From Shewanella sp. TC10 (GTDB lineage Bacteria > Pseudomonadota > Gammaproteobacteria > Enterobacterales > Shewanellaceae), in contig NZ_VKHR01000058.1 of the NCBI RefSeq assembly GCF_009663145.1, positions 1 through 34,448 of the forward strand: a DNA stretch of 34,448 bases. Direction: 5' to 3'. Position 1 is the stretch's first letter, and each line of letters begins with the position of its first letter. The position numbers and the translations under genes were made by a program. The notes under the pieces are model-generated. The model ran no database searches and was not told the DNA's origin. It saw only the letters and a list, made by a program, of their open reading frames with translations. Positions 16,209-23,862 of the stretch are shown here, piece by piece.

Positions 16209-16423
16209 AGATAATGCCAACGCTTGTAAGATAAACATTCCAATCGTTGGCAATTGCCGAGACATGTCATTCAGCAGGACGCTGAATAATGCGCCATAAA
16301 GCAACAATAACCACGCCTAGGTATCAGCAATCAGAGCAAAATAGCTCACATAATTAATGCAGAACTCAGGCTTAAGTGACCGTTTAAGTGACCATAGAGT
16401 CATAGTAAAAAAGGATTCATACC

Positions 16424-17581
16424 ATGGATTTTAATCTCAACGAAGACCAACGCCAATTCGCCGATCTTGCCCGTCAATTTGCAGCAGAAGAGCTAGCGCC
16501 ATTTGCTGCAAAATGGGATGAAGAACATCATTTTCCTAAAGATGTTATGCAAAAAGCGGGTGAACTCGGATTCTGCTCACTTTATTCACCAGAGTCAGAA
16601 GGTGGCATGGGTCTATCTCGTCTTGACGCCTCGATTATTTTTGAAGAGTTATCTCATGGCTGTACAGCCACAACGGCAATGTTGACCATTCACAATATGG
16701 CAACTTGGATGGTGACAACTTGGGGGACAGATAGCCTTCGTCAGCAATGGTCTGAAGGGCTAACAACGGGTCAGCTATTAGCATCTTACTGCTTAACAGA
16801 ACCTGGGGCGGGTAGTGACGCTGCATCACTGCAAACTAAAGCAGTTAAAGATGGTGATGATTATATTATCAATGGCTCAAAAATGTTCATCTCGGGTGCA
16901 GGTGAAACAGAGTTATTAGTGGTCATGTGCCGTACTGGTGAAGCTGGGGCGAAAGGTATTTCAGCGATTGCAATTCCAGCTGATGCACAAGGTGTCACTT
17001 ATGGTAAAGCTGAAGATAAAATGGGCTGGAATGCTCAGCCAACTCGATTAATCAGTTTTGAAAATGTTCGTGTACCACAAGCAAATTTATTAGGCGAAGA
17101 AGGCCAAGGTTTTACCTTTGCGATGAAAGGACTCGATGGTGGTCGGATTAATATCGCCACGTGTTCAGTGGGTACAGCGCAAGCCGCATTAGAGCGTGCA
17201 ACAGAATACATGAATGAACGTAAGCAATTTGGTAAACCCATTGCTGCATTTCAAGGGTTACAGTTTAAGTTAGCGGATATGGCAACAGAGTTAGTTGCGG
17301 CGCGACAAATGGTACGATTAGCAGCGTTTAAATTAGATCAAAGCGATCCTGAAGCCACAGCATATTGCGCAATGGCGAAACGCTTTGCTACTGATATTGG
17401 TTTTCAGGTGTGTGATAGCGCGTTGCAAATCCATGGCGGTTACGGATATATCCGTGAATATCCATTAGAGCGTCATTTTAGAGACGTACGTGTGCATCAG
17501 ATTTTGGAAGGCACTAACGAAATTATGCGTCTGATTATTGCCCGCCGTTTGTTAGATGAAAACGCGCACGCAATTCTATAA
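16424..17581 (+). CDS. ivdC: Acyl-CoA dehydrogenase, probably isobutyryl-CoA dehydrogenase (385 aa)
   Basis: FAD flavoenzyme introducing the 2,3 double bond into short branched acyl-CoA. In this cluster it probably converts isobutyryl-CoA to methacrylyl-CoA. The ACAD domains run in order: N-terminal helical, the middle beta domain with the FAD/substrate segment YCLTEPGAGSDAASL (about 125-140), and the C-terminal helical domain with RKQFGKPIAAFQGLQFKLADM. The catalytic base is Glu362 in LEGTNEIMR. QIHGGYGYIREYPLERHFRDVR is a classic ACAD signature. An AAGGA ribosome site precedes the ATG. It is 24 bp from ivdD, so it is surely in one operon with it. The exact branched substrate is inferred from neighbours; 2-methylbutyryl-CoA is also possible. 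Confidence 0.92.
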   Translation: MDFNLNEDQRQFADLARQFAAEELAPFAAKWDEEHHFPKDVMQKAGELGFCSLYSPESEGGMGLSRLDASIIFEELSHGCTATTAMLTIHNMATWMVTTWGTDSLRQQWSEGLTTGQLLASYCLTEPGAGSDAASLQTKAVKDGDDYIINGSKMFISGAGETELLVVMCRTGEAGAKGISAIAIPADAQGVTYGKAEDKMGWNAQPTRLISFENVRVPQANLLGEEGQGFTFAMKGLDGGRINIATCSVGTAQAALERATEYMNERKQFGKPIAAFQGLQFKLADMATELVAARQMVRLAAFKLDQSDPEATAYCAMAKRFATDIGFQVCDSALQIHGGYGYIREYPLERHFRDVRVHQILEGTNEIMRLIIARRLLDENAHAIL

Positions 17582-17605
17582 CTGTCACCATTTAAGGAAC
17601 GAATA

Positions 17606-18412
17606 ATGACAAGCTCTGACTTAATGCAAAATGATGCAGAACAGGCAATTATCGAGACCATCAATGGTCATACAGCGATATTAACCTTAAATAATCCACC
17701 TGCTAATACGTGGACTGCTGATAGTTTGGTGTTGCTGAAAGATATCGTGCAGCGATTAAATGAAGATAACAATATCTATGCACTTGTGATCACTGGGAAA
17801 GGCGACAAGTTCTTTTCAGCGGGCGCCGATCTTAAATTATTTGCCGATGGTGACAAAGGTAATGCAGCGACAATGGCCAAATGTTTTGGTGAGGCTTTTG
17901 AGACCTTAAGTGCATTTCGCGGAGTGTCGATTGCAGCCATTAATGGCTATGCCATGGGCGGCGGTCTAGAAGTCGCACTGGCCTGTGATTTACGCATTGC
18001 AGAAAGTCAGGCCCAAATGGCGCTGCCAGAAGCGACTGTTGGTTTATTACCTTGTGCTGGCGGTACGCAAAACCTAACCGCACTTGTTGGGGAAGGTTGG
18101 GCGAAAAGAATGATCCTTTGTGGTGAAAGGGTTGATGCGGCAAAAGCCGAGCGAATTGGTTTAATTGAAGAAGTTGCCGAAAAGGGTGAGTCTCTGGATG
18201 CTGCAGTTGCATTAGCGGCAAAAGTAGCCCGACAATCTCCAAGTAGTGTGACTGTGTGTAAAAAGCTAATTCAAGCAGGGCGCACTATGCCACGCACACA
18301 AGCATTGCCATTAGAACGTGAACTATTCGTAGGCTTATTTGATACAGAAGATCAGGCAGAAGGCGTAAATGCCTTTTTAGATAAACGTGCGGCAAATTGG
18401 AAGAACTGCTAA
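17606..18412 (+). CDS. ivdD: Enoyl-CoA hydratase / crotonase (268 aa)
   Basis: Crotonase-fold hydratase; in this pathway it adds water to methacrylyl-CoA (and probably tiglyl-CoA). The oxyanion-hole segment is FSAGADLKLF. Both catalytic acids are present: Glu122 in GGGLEVALACD and Glu142 in ALPEATVGLLP, 20 residues apart as in rat enoyl-CoA hydratase (144/164). The following GGTQNL matches GGTQRL. An AAGGA site precedes the start. Its stop overlaps the start of the next gene (TAATG), which implies translational coupling. Confidence 0.9.
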   Translation: MTSSDLMQNDAEQAIIETINGHTAILTLNNPPANTWTADSLVLLKDIVQRLNEDNNIYALVITGKGDKFFSAGADLKLFADGDKGNAATMAKCFGEAFETLSAFRGVSIAAINGYAMGGGLEVALACDLRIAESQAQMALPEATVGLLPCAGGTQNLTALVGEGWAKRMILCGERVDAAKAERIGLIEEVAEKGESLDAAVALAAKVARQSPSSVTVCKKLIQAGRTMPRTQALPLERELFVGLFDTEDQAEGVNAFLDKRAANWKNC

Positions 18413-19527
18413 TGACTCAAGATGTAATATTTCAGACTTTAGGGACATTATCTGGCAAATCAATTGGTGTGGTTACGCTCAATATTGAAAAAGCCTTAAA
18501 TGCATTAAATCTTGATATGGTGCAAGCCATGACCAAGCAATTACAAGCTTGGAAAGACGATAATGATATTGCTTTTGTGGTGCTTGATGGTGCTGGCGAA
18601 AAAGCATTTTGTGCTGGTGGCGATGTAAGAGCTATTTATCATGCTTCTATCGCAAATCCCAATACTATGACCGACGAGGCATGTGACTTCTTTACTCAAG
18701 AATATCAGCTTGATTATTTACTACATCAATTCGGTAAGCCTGTTGTTATTTGGGGGGACGGTATTGTCATGGGCGGCGGCCTTGGCTTAATGGCGGGTGG
18801 TAGTCATCGCGTTGTCACTGAGCGCAGCAGAATTGCCATGCCAGAAGTCAGTATTGGTTTATACCCTGATGTTGGTGGCAGTTATTTCCTCAACAGAATG
18901 CCAGGCAAACTGGGATTATTTTTAGGGTTAACAGCCTACAATATGAACGCAGCAGATGCGTTACATGTGGATCTGGGTAATCACTTTTTAGGCAGCGATG
19001 AGAAAGAGCCTTTGTTCGATGCCATTGCCGAAATTAGCTGGAGCGATGATGCTGCGTTAAATCATCAACAGCTGAGTATTTTACTTAATAAAATGCAGGC
19101 GAGTTCCACTAAAGAGATTGGCGAAAGTCCTCTTGCGACTTTTCAGCCACAAATCGATCAATTAATGTCAGGTGAAATTGAAGAAGTCCATCATCAAATA
19201 ACGAGTTTAAATACTGAACTTGATTGGCTTAATCGAGCTCAAAAAACGGCGTTATCAGGTAGCCCGTTAAGTTGGTTTTTAATTTTTGCACAAGCCAACC
19301 TAGGCACAAGTAAAACCTTGGCTGAATCGTTTAAATGGGAGCTAGGTTTGAGTGTTAATTGCTGTTCTCATGGCGATTTTTGCGAAGGCGTTCGTGCATT
19401 ATTAATAGATAAAGACCGTCAGCCACAGTGGCGTTTTAGCCATGCAAGTGAAGTGACAGCTGAAGCGGTAACGCAATTACTGACATCACCTTGGGACGCT
19501 GACAAGCATCCATTAAAAGATCTTTAA
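18412..19527 (+). CDS. ivdE: 3-hydroxyisobutyryl-CoA hydrolase (371 aa)
   Basis: Crotonase-superfamily thioesterase that releases 3-hydroxyisobutyrate and CoA, a step peculiar to valine breakdown. The start is the ATG at 18412, overlapping the previous stop by one base, with GGAAG upstream; an in-frame TTG 15 bp earlier is unlikely. The family block is GDGIVMGGGLGLMAGGSHRVVTE. The catalytic Glu145 (AMPEVSIGL) and Asp153 (YPDVGG) are eight residues apart, the same spacing as human HIBCH E169/D177. FCAGGDVRAIY is the oxyanion region. Length is normal for bacterial HIBCH. mmsB follows after 12 bp, consistent with handing its product to 3-hydroxyisobutyrate dehydrogenase. Confidence 0.93.
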   Translation: MTQDVIFQTLGTLSGKSIGVVTLNIEKALNALNLDMVQAMTKQLQAWKDDNDIAFVVLDGAGEKAFCAGGDVRAIYHASIANPNTMTDEACDFFTQEYQLDYLLHQFGKPVVIWGDGIVMGGGLGLMAGGSHRVVTERSRIAMPEVSIGLYPDVGGSYFLNRMPGKLGLFLGLTAYNMNAADALHVDLGNHFLGSDEKEPLFDAIAEISWSDDAALNHQQLSILLNKMQASSTKEIGESPLATFQPQIDQLMSGEIEEVHHQITSLNTELDWLNRAQKTALSGSPLSWFLIFAQANLGTSKTLAESFKWELGLSVNCCSHGDFCEGVRALLIDKDRQPQWRFSHASEVTAEAVTQLLTSPWDADKHPLKDL

Positions 19528-19539
19528 AAGGAATTTATC

Positions 19540-20445
19540 ATGGCTACAGTAGCATTTATTGGTTTAGGTAATATGGGCGGCCCGATGGCGGCAAATTTAA
19601 TCAAAGCAGGCATGACTGTGACTGTATTTGATCTGGTTCCTGCTGCGGTTGAAGCATTAACAGCTCAAGGTGCACTCAGTGCTAAAACCGCTTGCGGCGC
19701 AGCGGCATCTGCCGACTACGTGATCACCATGTTGCCAGCAGCCAAGCATGTTCATCAATTGTATATTGGCGATACTGACAATAAAGGCTTGTTGGACGTA
19801 GTTGCTAAAGATGCCGTATTGATTGATTGCTCAACCATCGATGCTGGCACAGCGCAAGTGGTAGGCTCCCATGCTGCCGAGAAAGGAATCGAATTTATGG
19901 ACGCGCCTGTTTCGGGCGGAACGGCAGGCGCTGCAGCGGGTACCTTGACCTTTATTTGTGGTGGTAGTGATAATGCTTATGAGAAAGCGCAAACCGTATT
20001 AACGGTAATGGGCGCTAATATTTTCCATGCAGGTGCCGCCGGTGCAGGGCAAATCGCTAAGATTTGTAATAATATGCTGTTATCAGTATTAATGGTCGGA
20101 ACTAGCGAGTCATTACAATTAGGTATTGATAATGGTTTAGACCCTAAAGTGTTATCTGATATCATGAAAGTCAGCAGTGGCGGCAATTGGACCTTAGAGA
20201 AATATAACCCTTGTCCAGATGTGATGGAAAGTGTGCCTTCATCTAACGATTACCAAGGTGGCTTTATGGTCGACTTGATGGTCAAAGATTTAGGTTTATC
20301 TCAACAAGCGTCGGTAGCATCAAACTCAAGTACACCTATGGGAGCGTTAGCACGCAGCATGTATGTTAATCATGCGCGTCAAGGCAATGGTCGCCGCGAT
20401 TTCTCAAGTATTTTTGAACAATTTGCCCCAGTGGCTAAAAAGTAA
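19540..20445 (+). CDS. mmsB: 3-hydroxyisobutyrate dehydrogenase (301 aa)
   Basis: NAD-dependent oxidation of 3-hydroxyisobutyrate to methylmalonate semialdehyde, the substrate of MmsA. The Rossmann motif GLGNMG (8-13) starts the cofactor domain. The substrate-binding DAPVSGGTAGAAAGTL (about 121-136) and catalytic Lys174 in GQIAKICNN are those of the beta-hydroxyacid dehydrogenase family. An AAGGAA site precedes the ATG, 12 bp from ivdE. The length of about 300 aa is standard. Confidence 0.95.
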   Translation: MATVAFIGLGNMGGPMAANLIKAGMTVTVFDLVPAAVEALTAQGALSAKTACGAAASADYVITMLPAAKHVHQLYIGDTDNKGLLDVVAKDAVLIDCSTIDAGTAQVVGSHAAEKGIEFMDAPVSGGTAGAAAGTLTFICGGSDNAYEKAQTVLTVMGANIFHAGAAGAGQIAKICNNMLLSVLMVGTSESLQLGIDNGLDPKVLSDIMKVSSGGNWTLEKYNPCPDVMESVPSSNDYQGGFMVDLMVKDLGLSQQASVASNSSTPMGALARSMYVNHARQGNGRRDFSSIFEQFAPVAKK

Positions 20446-20507
20446 TGGGTCTAATAGACTCAAGAGCAATAATCTCGGTTTAAATAAGAGTAGAAAGGAT
20501 CCAGTTA

Positions 20508-21266
20508 ATGGAAATTAAAGATAAGGTTGTGGTCATTACTGGCGGTGCTGGTGGTTTAGGTTTAGCCATGGCGCAAGACTTTGCTGCACAAGGCGCTCGT
20601 TTGGCGCTTATCGATGTAGACCAAGAGAAATTAGAACGTGCATGTGCTGATTTAGGTGCTTCTACTGAAGTACAAGGTTATGCGCTAGATATCACAGACG
20701 AAGAAGATGTGGTTGCAGGTTTTAACTACATCCTAGAAGATTTTGGCCAAGTAAACGTATTGATTAATAATGCGGGTATTTTACGTGATGGTTTAATGGT
20801 GAAAGCCAAAGAAGGCAAAGTCACAGACCGCATGTCTTACGAGCAGTTTCAGTCAGTCATCAATGTAAACTTAACGGGCACATTCTTGTGTGGTCGTGAA
20901 GCGGCGGCTGCGATGATCCATTCACAGCAAGCTGGCGTGATTATTAATATTTCGAGTATTGCTAAAGCCGGTAACATGGGCCAGTCAAACTATTCGGCTT
21001 CTAAAGCGGGTGTTGCTGCGATGAGTGTTGGCTGGGCAAAAGAGCTGGCGCGTTACAATATTCGTAGTGCTGCAGTTGCACCAGGTGTCATTGCTACAGA
21101 GATGACCGCTGGGATGAAACCAGAAGCGTTAGAGCGCTTAGAGAAAATGGTGCCAGTTGGCCGTTTAGGTGAGGCGCAAGAAGTGGCCGCAACCGTTAAA
21201 TTCATTGTTGAAAACGACTATGTTAATGGCCGAGTATTTGAAATCGATGGCGGCTTAAGCATGTGA
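20508..21266 (+). CDS. ivdG: SDR 3-hydroxyacyl-CoA dehydrogenase of branched-chain catabolism (252 aa)
   Basis: Short-chain dehydrogenase. From its place it probably oxidises 3-hydroxy-2-methylbutyryl-CoA in the isoleucine branch, feeding the thiolase. A classical SDR: TGGAGGLG (11-18), NNAG (87-90), catalytic Ser about 149-150 in NISSIAK, Tyr162 and Lys166 in YSASK, and the C-terminal YVNGRVFEIDGG. AAAGGAT precedes the start. It is the last gene of the cluster, 62 bp after mmsB, and a terminator follows. The substrate is inferred from context; a FabG-like ketoacyl reductase activity cannot be excluded by sequence alone. Confidence 0.88.
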   Translation: MEIKDKVVVITGGAGGLGLAMAQDFAAQGARLALIDVDQEKLERACADLGASTEVQGYALDITDEEDVVAGFNYILEDFGQVNVLINNAGILRDGLMVKAKEGKVTDRMSYEQFQSVINVNLTGTFLCGREAAAAMIHSQQAGVIINISSIAKAGNMGQSNYSASKAGVAAMSVGWAKELARYNIRSAAVAPGVIATEMTAGMKPEALERLEKMVPVGRLGEAQEVAATVKFIVENDYVNGRVFEIDGGLSM

Positions 21267-21417
21267 TATTGAAGTGAAGCTTGATGTTTAAGCATTAAGC
21301 TATCTTCAGACTTCACTCTTACTTACTTGGTGAGAGTGAGTTATCGAGAATAACTTAGCCACTGTCATCAACATCTTGTAATACAATCGATGTACGATAG
21401 TTGAAGTAAAGTAGTTA

Positions 21418-21447
21418 AAGCCAGCCTGTTAAATGGTTGGCTTTTTT
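21418..21447 (+). terminator. Terminator of the branched-chain cluster
   Basis: AAGCCAGCC (21418-21426) pairs with GGTTGGCTT (21435-21443, one G-T pair), then a T-run to 21447. It is about 150 bp after ivdG. Confidence 0.85.
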
Positions 21448-21534
21448 ATTAATGATGTTATTGTTACCATCTTTACGACGGTAATTGTGTGGTATCACAC
21501 AGTAAAATATAAAAGATATTATTAGGGATAAGAA

Positions 21535-21765
21535 ATGGATAGGCTGGAAAAAGCAATGAGGGTGACGATGCTAACTGTGGGTATTGCAGGTATAGCCGTG
21601 ATCTATTTTGGTTTTTTCTACTTACAGTTCAATGACCAGCTTGGTATGACTATGCCTTGGTACTTCCTACTTTCACCGTGGATCTGTGTTTTTTTCGGCT
21701 TAAGCCAGCAGCAACAAGTCGACACGATTAGTTGGTTTACTAAAAAGTTTAGCTTTAAAAAGTAA
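21535..21765 (+). CDS. Small inner-membrane protein, unknown (76 aa)
   Basis: I do not recognise the family. Two hydrophobic helices are visible, about 10-30 (MLTVGIAGIAVIYFGFFYLQF) and 40-56 (PWYFLLSPWICVFFGL). A short polar loop (NDQLGMTM) joins them, and a basic C-terminal tail follows (WFTKKFSFKK). The distribution suggests both ends in the cytoplasm. A good AGGGAT ribosome site precedes the ATG and a small terminator follows, which supports a real single gene. Confidence 0.7.
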   Translation: MDRLEKAMRVTMLTVGIAGIAVIYFGFFYLQFNDQLGMTMPWYFLLSPWICVFFGLSQQQQVDTISWFTKKFSFKK

Positions 21766-21797
21766 CCACCATACTAGCACTGCTTTTGCTGCAATAA

Positions 21798-21822
21798 TGG
21801 CCGACCTTGTTGGCTATTTTTA
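21798..21822 (+). terminator. Terminator after the small membrane protein
   Basis: TGGCCGA (21798-21804) pairs with TTGGCTA (21810-21816), with two G-T pairs, followed by TTTTT at 21817-21821. Confidence 0.55.
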
Positions 21823-21894
21823 TATGTAAGTTTACAGACACATTAAATTCATCAATTTCCCATCTATTTATCCTCCTAAAAGCACTAAGTTAAG

Positions 21895-21922
21895 TTGAAA
21901 AAATAAGCTGAAATGCTATAGT
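21895..21922 (+). promoter_or_regulatory. Sigma-70 promoter of the ybiT leader
   Basis: A TTGAAA -35 (21895-21900) and a TATAGT -10 (21917-21922) are 16 bp apart, with TG one base before the -10. Transcription would start near 21929, giving a leader of about 168 nt before ybiT. Confidence 0.6.
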
Positions 21923-21969
21923 ACGCCGCCTAATTATTGTGACCATGCTTATTATTTTAAGGGTGGTTT

Positions 21970-22067
21970 AAAACCAGTGCTATTTACGTACAGCCGCTAT
22001 ACTCGTTAAACAATAAATAACTTGTTAAACGCAGCAGCTAATAAAGTCGGCGCTGGTTTTTTGTTTT
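21970..22067 (+). ncRNA. Structured leader or small RNA ending in an intrinsic terminator, upstream of ybiT
   Basis: AAAACCAGTGC (21970-21980) can pair with GCGCTGGTTTT (22050-22060), closing a domain of about 90 nt. An inner hairpin, CGTTAAACAA with TTGTTAAACG (22004-22013 / 22022-22031, one mismatch), lies within it. The outer 3' arm runs into TTTTTTGTTTTT (22057-22067), as in an attenuator or an sRNA terminator. No known riboswitch class is recognised. Confidence 0.45.
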
Positions 22068-22096
22068 TGTCATAACTTGAATTTTGGAATCTCATT

Positions 22097-23692
22097 TTGA
22101 TTACTACAGCTAACATCACCATGCAGTTTGGTTCAAAACCACTGTTTGAAAATATCTCAGTTAAATTCGGTGGCGGAAACCGCTACGGTCTTATCGGAGC
22201 CAATGGCTGTGGTAAATCCACCTTCATGAAAATTCTTACTGGCGATTTAGAACCTACAAGCGGTAACGTGTCGATTGATCCAGGCGAGCGCATGGGTAAA
22301 TTGAACCAGGATCAATTCGCCTATGAAGCTTTCTCAGTGGTTGACACTGTGATCATGGGTCATAAAGAGTTGTGGGAAGTTAAACAAGAACGTGACCGCA
22401 TTTATTCTTTACCAGAAATGAGTGAAGAAGACGGTATTAAGGTTGCTGAGCTTGAAATGGAATTTGCTGAGATGGATGGTTACACCGCAGAATCTCGTGC
22501 AGGTGACTTACTCATGGGCGTAGGTATTGGTGTGGACCAACACTTTGGCTTGATGAGCGAAATTGCACCAGGTTTCAAGTTACGTGTACTTCTTGCACAA
22601 GCTTTGTTCTCAGATCCTGATGTATTACTACTTGATGAACCAACCAACAACTTGGACATCGATACCATTCGCTGGTTACAAGAAATGCTGAACCAACGTA
22701 ACAGCACCATGGTTATTATCTCGCACGATAGATACTTCTTAAACTCAGTATGTACTCATATGGCTGATATCGATTACGGTGAGCTACGTGTTTACCCAGG
22801 TAACTACGATGAATACATGATGGCAGCGCAGCAAGCCCGCGAACGTCTACAATCAGACAATGCTAAGAAGAAAGCACAAATTGCTGAGCTTCAGGGCTTC
22901 GTTGCACGTTTCTCTGCTAATGCCTCAAAAGCTAAACAAGCAACGTCACGTGCTAAGCAAATCGATAAGATTAAGATTGAAGAAATTAAAGCGTCTAGCC
23001 GTGTTAATCCGTTTATTCGTTTCGAACAAGAAAAGAAATTGTTCCGTAATGCATTAGTAGTTGAGCAATTAGAAAAAGGCTTTGAAGAAAAGCCGTTATT
23101 CACAGGCTTTGACATGATGGCTGAAGTTGGCGAGCGTATTGCTATCTTAGGTGAGAACGGTGTGGGTAAAACCACCTTGCTACGTACTTTAGTACATGAC
23201 TTGCCGCAAGATGCCGGTACTATCCAGTGGTCTGAGAATTCAAACATTGGTTACTATGCACAGGATCACGAAGCTGATTTTGCTAACGATATGACATTAT
23301 TTGACTGGATGAGCCAATGGCGCAAACCAGAAGATGATGACCAATCAGTTCGTGGTATTTTAGGCCGTATGCTATTCGGTTCTGACGATATTAAAAAGTC
23401 AGTTAAAGTACTATCTGGTGGTGAAAAAGGTCGTATGTACTTTGGTAAGTTGATTATGCAAAAGCCAAACATTTTGCTGCTCGATGAACCAACTAACCAC
23501 ATGGATATGGAATCAATCGAGTCATTGAATAACGCCTTAGAAATGTATGAGGGTACCTTGTTATTCGTTTCCCATGACCGTGCATTTGTATCATCGCTTG
23601 CGACACGTATTTTAGAAGTGACGCCAAACGGCATTAACGACTTCAAAGGGACTTATGATGAGTTCTTAGCCAGTAAAGGCGTTGAAGGATAA
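22097..23692 (+). CDS. ybiT: ABC-F ribosome-associated ATPase YbiT (531 aa)
   Basis: Cytoplasmic ABC-F protein thought to act on the ribosomal E site during translation. The sequence is close to E. coli YbiT along its whole length (MQFGSKPLFENISVKFGGGNRYGLIGANG and VMGHKELWEVKQERDRIY). It has two ATPase domains without membrane segments. The first Walker A is GANGCGKST (34-42) and the second GENGVGKTT (352-360). Both Walker B segments read LLLDEPTN, and the second signature is LSGGEKGRM. The linker between them (about 240-320) is charged and helical. The start is TTG, supported by GGAA at 22085-22088 and by exact N-terminal length agreement with YbiT. A structured leader precedes it and a terminator follows. 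Confidence 0.94.
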   Translation: MITTANITMQFGSKPLFENISVKFGGGNRYGLIGANGCGKSTFMKILTGDLEPTSGNVSIDPGERMGKLNQDQFAYEAFSVVDTVIMGHKELWEVKQERDRIYSLPEMSEEDGIKVAELEMEFAEMDGYTAESRAGDLLMGVGIGVDQHFGLMSEIAPGFKLRVLLAQALFSDPDVLLLDEPTNNLDIDTIRWLQEMLNQRNSTMVIISHDRYFLNSVCTHMADIDYGELRVYPGNYDEYMMAAQQARERLQSDNAKKKAQIAELQGFVARFSANASKAKQATSRAKQIDKIKIEEIKASSRVNPFIRFEQEKKLFRNALVVEQLEKGFEEKPLFTGFDMMAEVGERIAILGENGVGKTTLLRTLVHDLPQDAGTIQWSENSNIGYYAQDHEADFANDMTLFDWMSQWRKPEDDDQSVRGILGRMLFGSDDIKKSVKVLSGGEKGRMYFGKLIMQKPNILLLDEPTNHMDMESIESLNNALEMYEGTLLFVSHDRAFVSSLATRILEVTPNGINDFKGTYDEFLASKGVEG

Positions 23693-23719
23693 GTTAAAGT
23701 TTTTACTTTAGATGTCGAT

Positions 23720-23767
23720 AAAAACCTGTAAGGCTAATTAATTAGCTGTTACAGGTTTTTTTTGTGC
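23720..23767 (+). terminator. Terminator after ybiT
   Basis: AAAACCTGTAA (23720-23730 region) pairs with TTACAGGTTTT (23749-23759 region) around an AT-rich inner arm, then a long T-run to about 23763. Confidence 0.85.
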
Positions 23768-23811
23768 AAACGCAACACAGTTACTAATTTGATCTAGAAT
23801 TAAGTCGCCTT

Positions 23812-23833
23812 AATTACATCAAAGCATGTAATT
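23812..23833. promoter_or_regulatory. Inverted repeat before the chemoreceptor gene
   Basis: AATTACAT (23812-23819) and ATGTAATT (23826-23833) form a perfect 8-bp dyad with a 6-bp spacer. It could be an operator for an unknown regulator. Confidence 0.4.
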
Positions 23834-23862
23834 TAAGCGAAATTGCATGGAGCACTTACTCT

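Noticed and set aside
18397..18411. TTG start extending the hydroxyisobutyryl-CoA hydrolase
   Set aside because: It would overlap the previous gene by more and lacks a ribosome site; the ATG in TAATG has GGAAG upstream.
22891..23247. Minus-strand ORF of 118 aa inside ybiT
   Set aside because: It is antisense to well-conserved YbiT coding sequence, has no ribosome site and no family features; it is a shadow.
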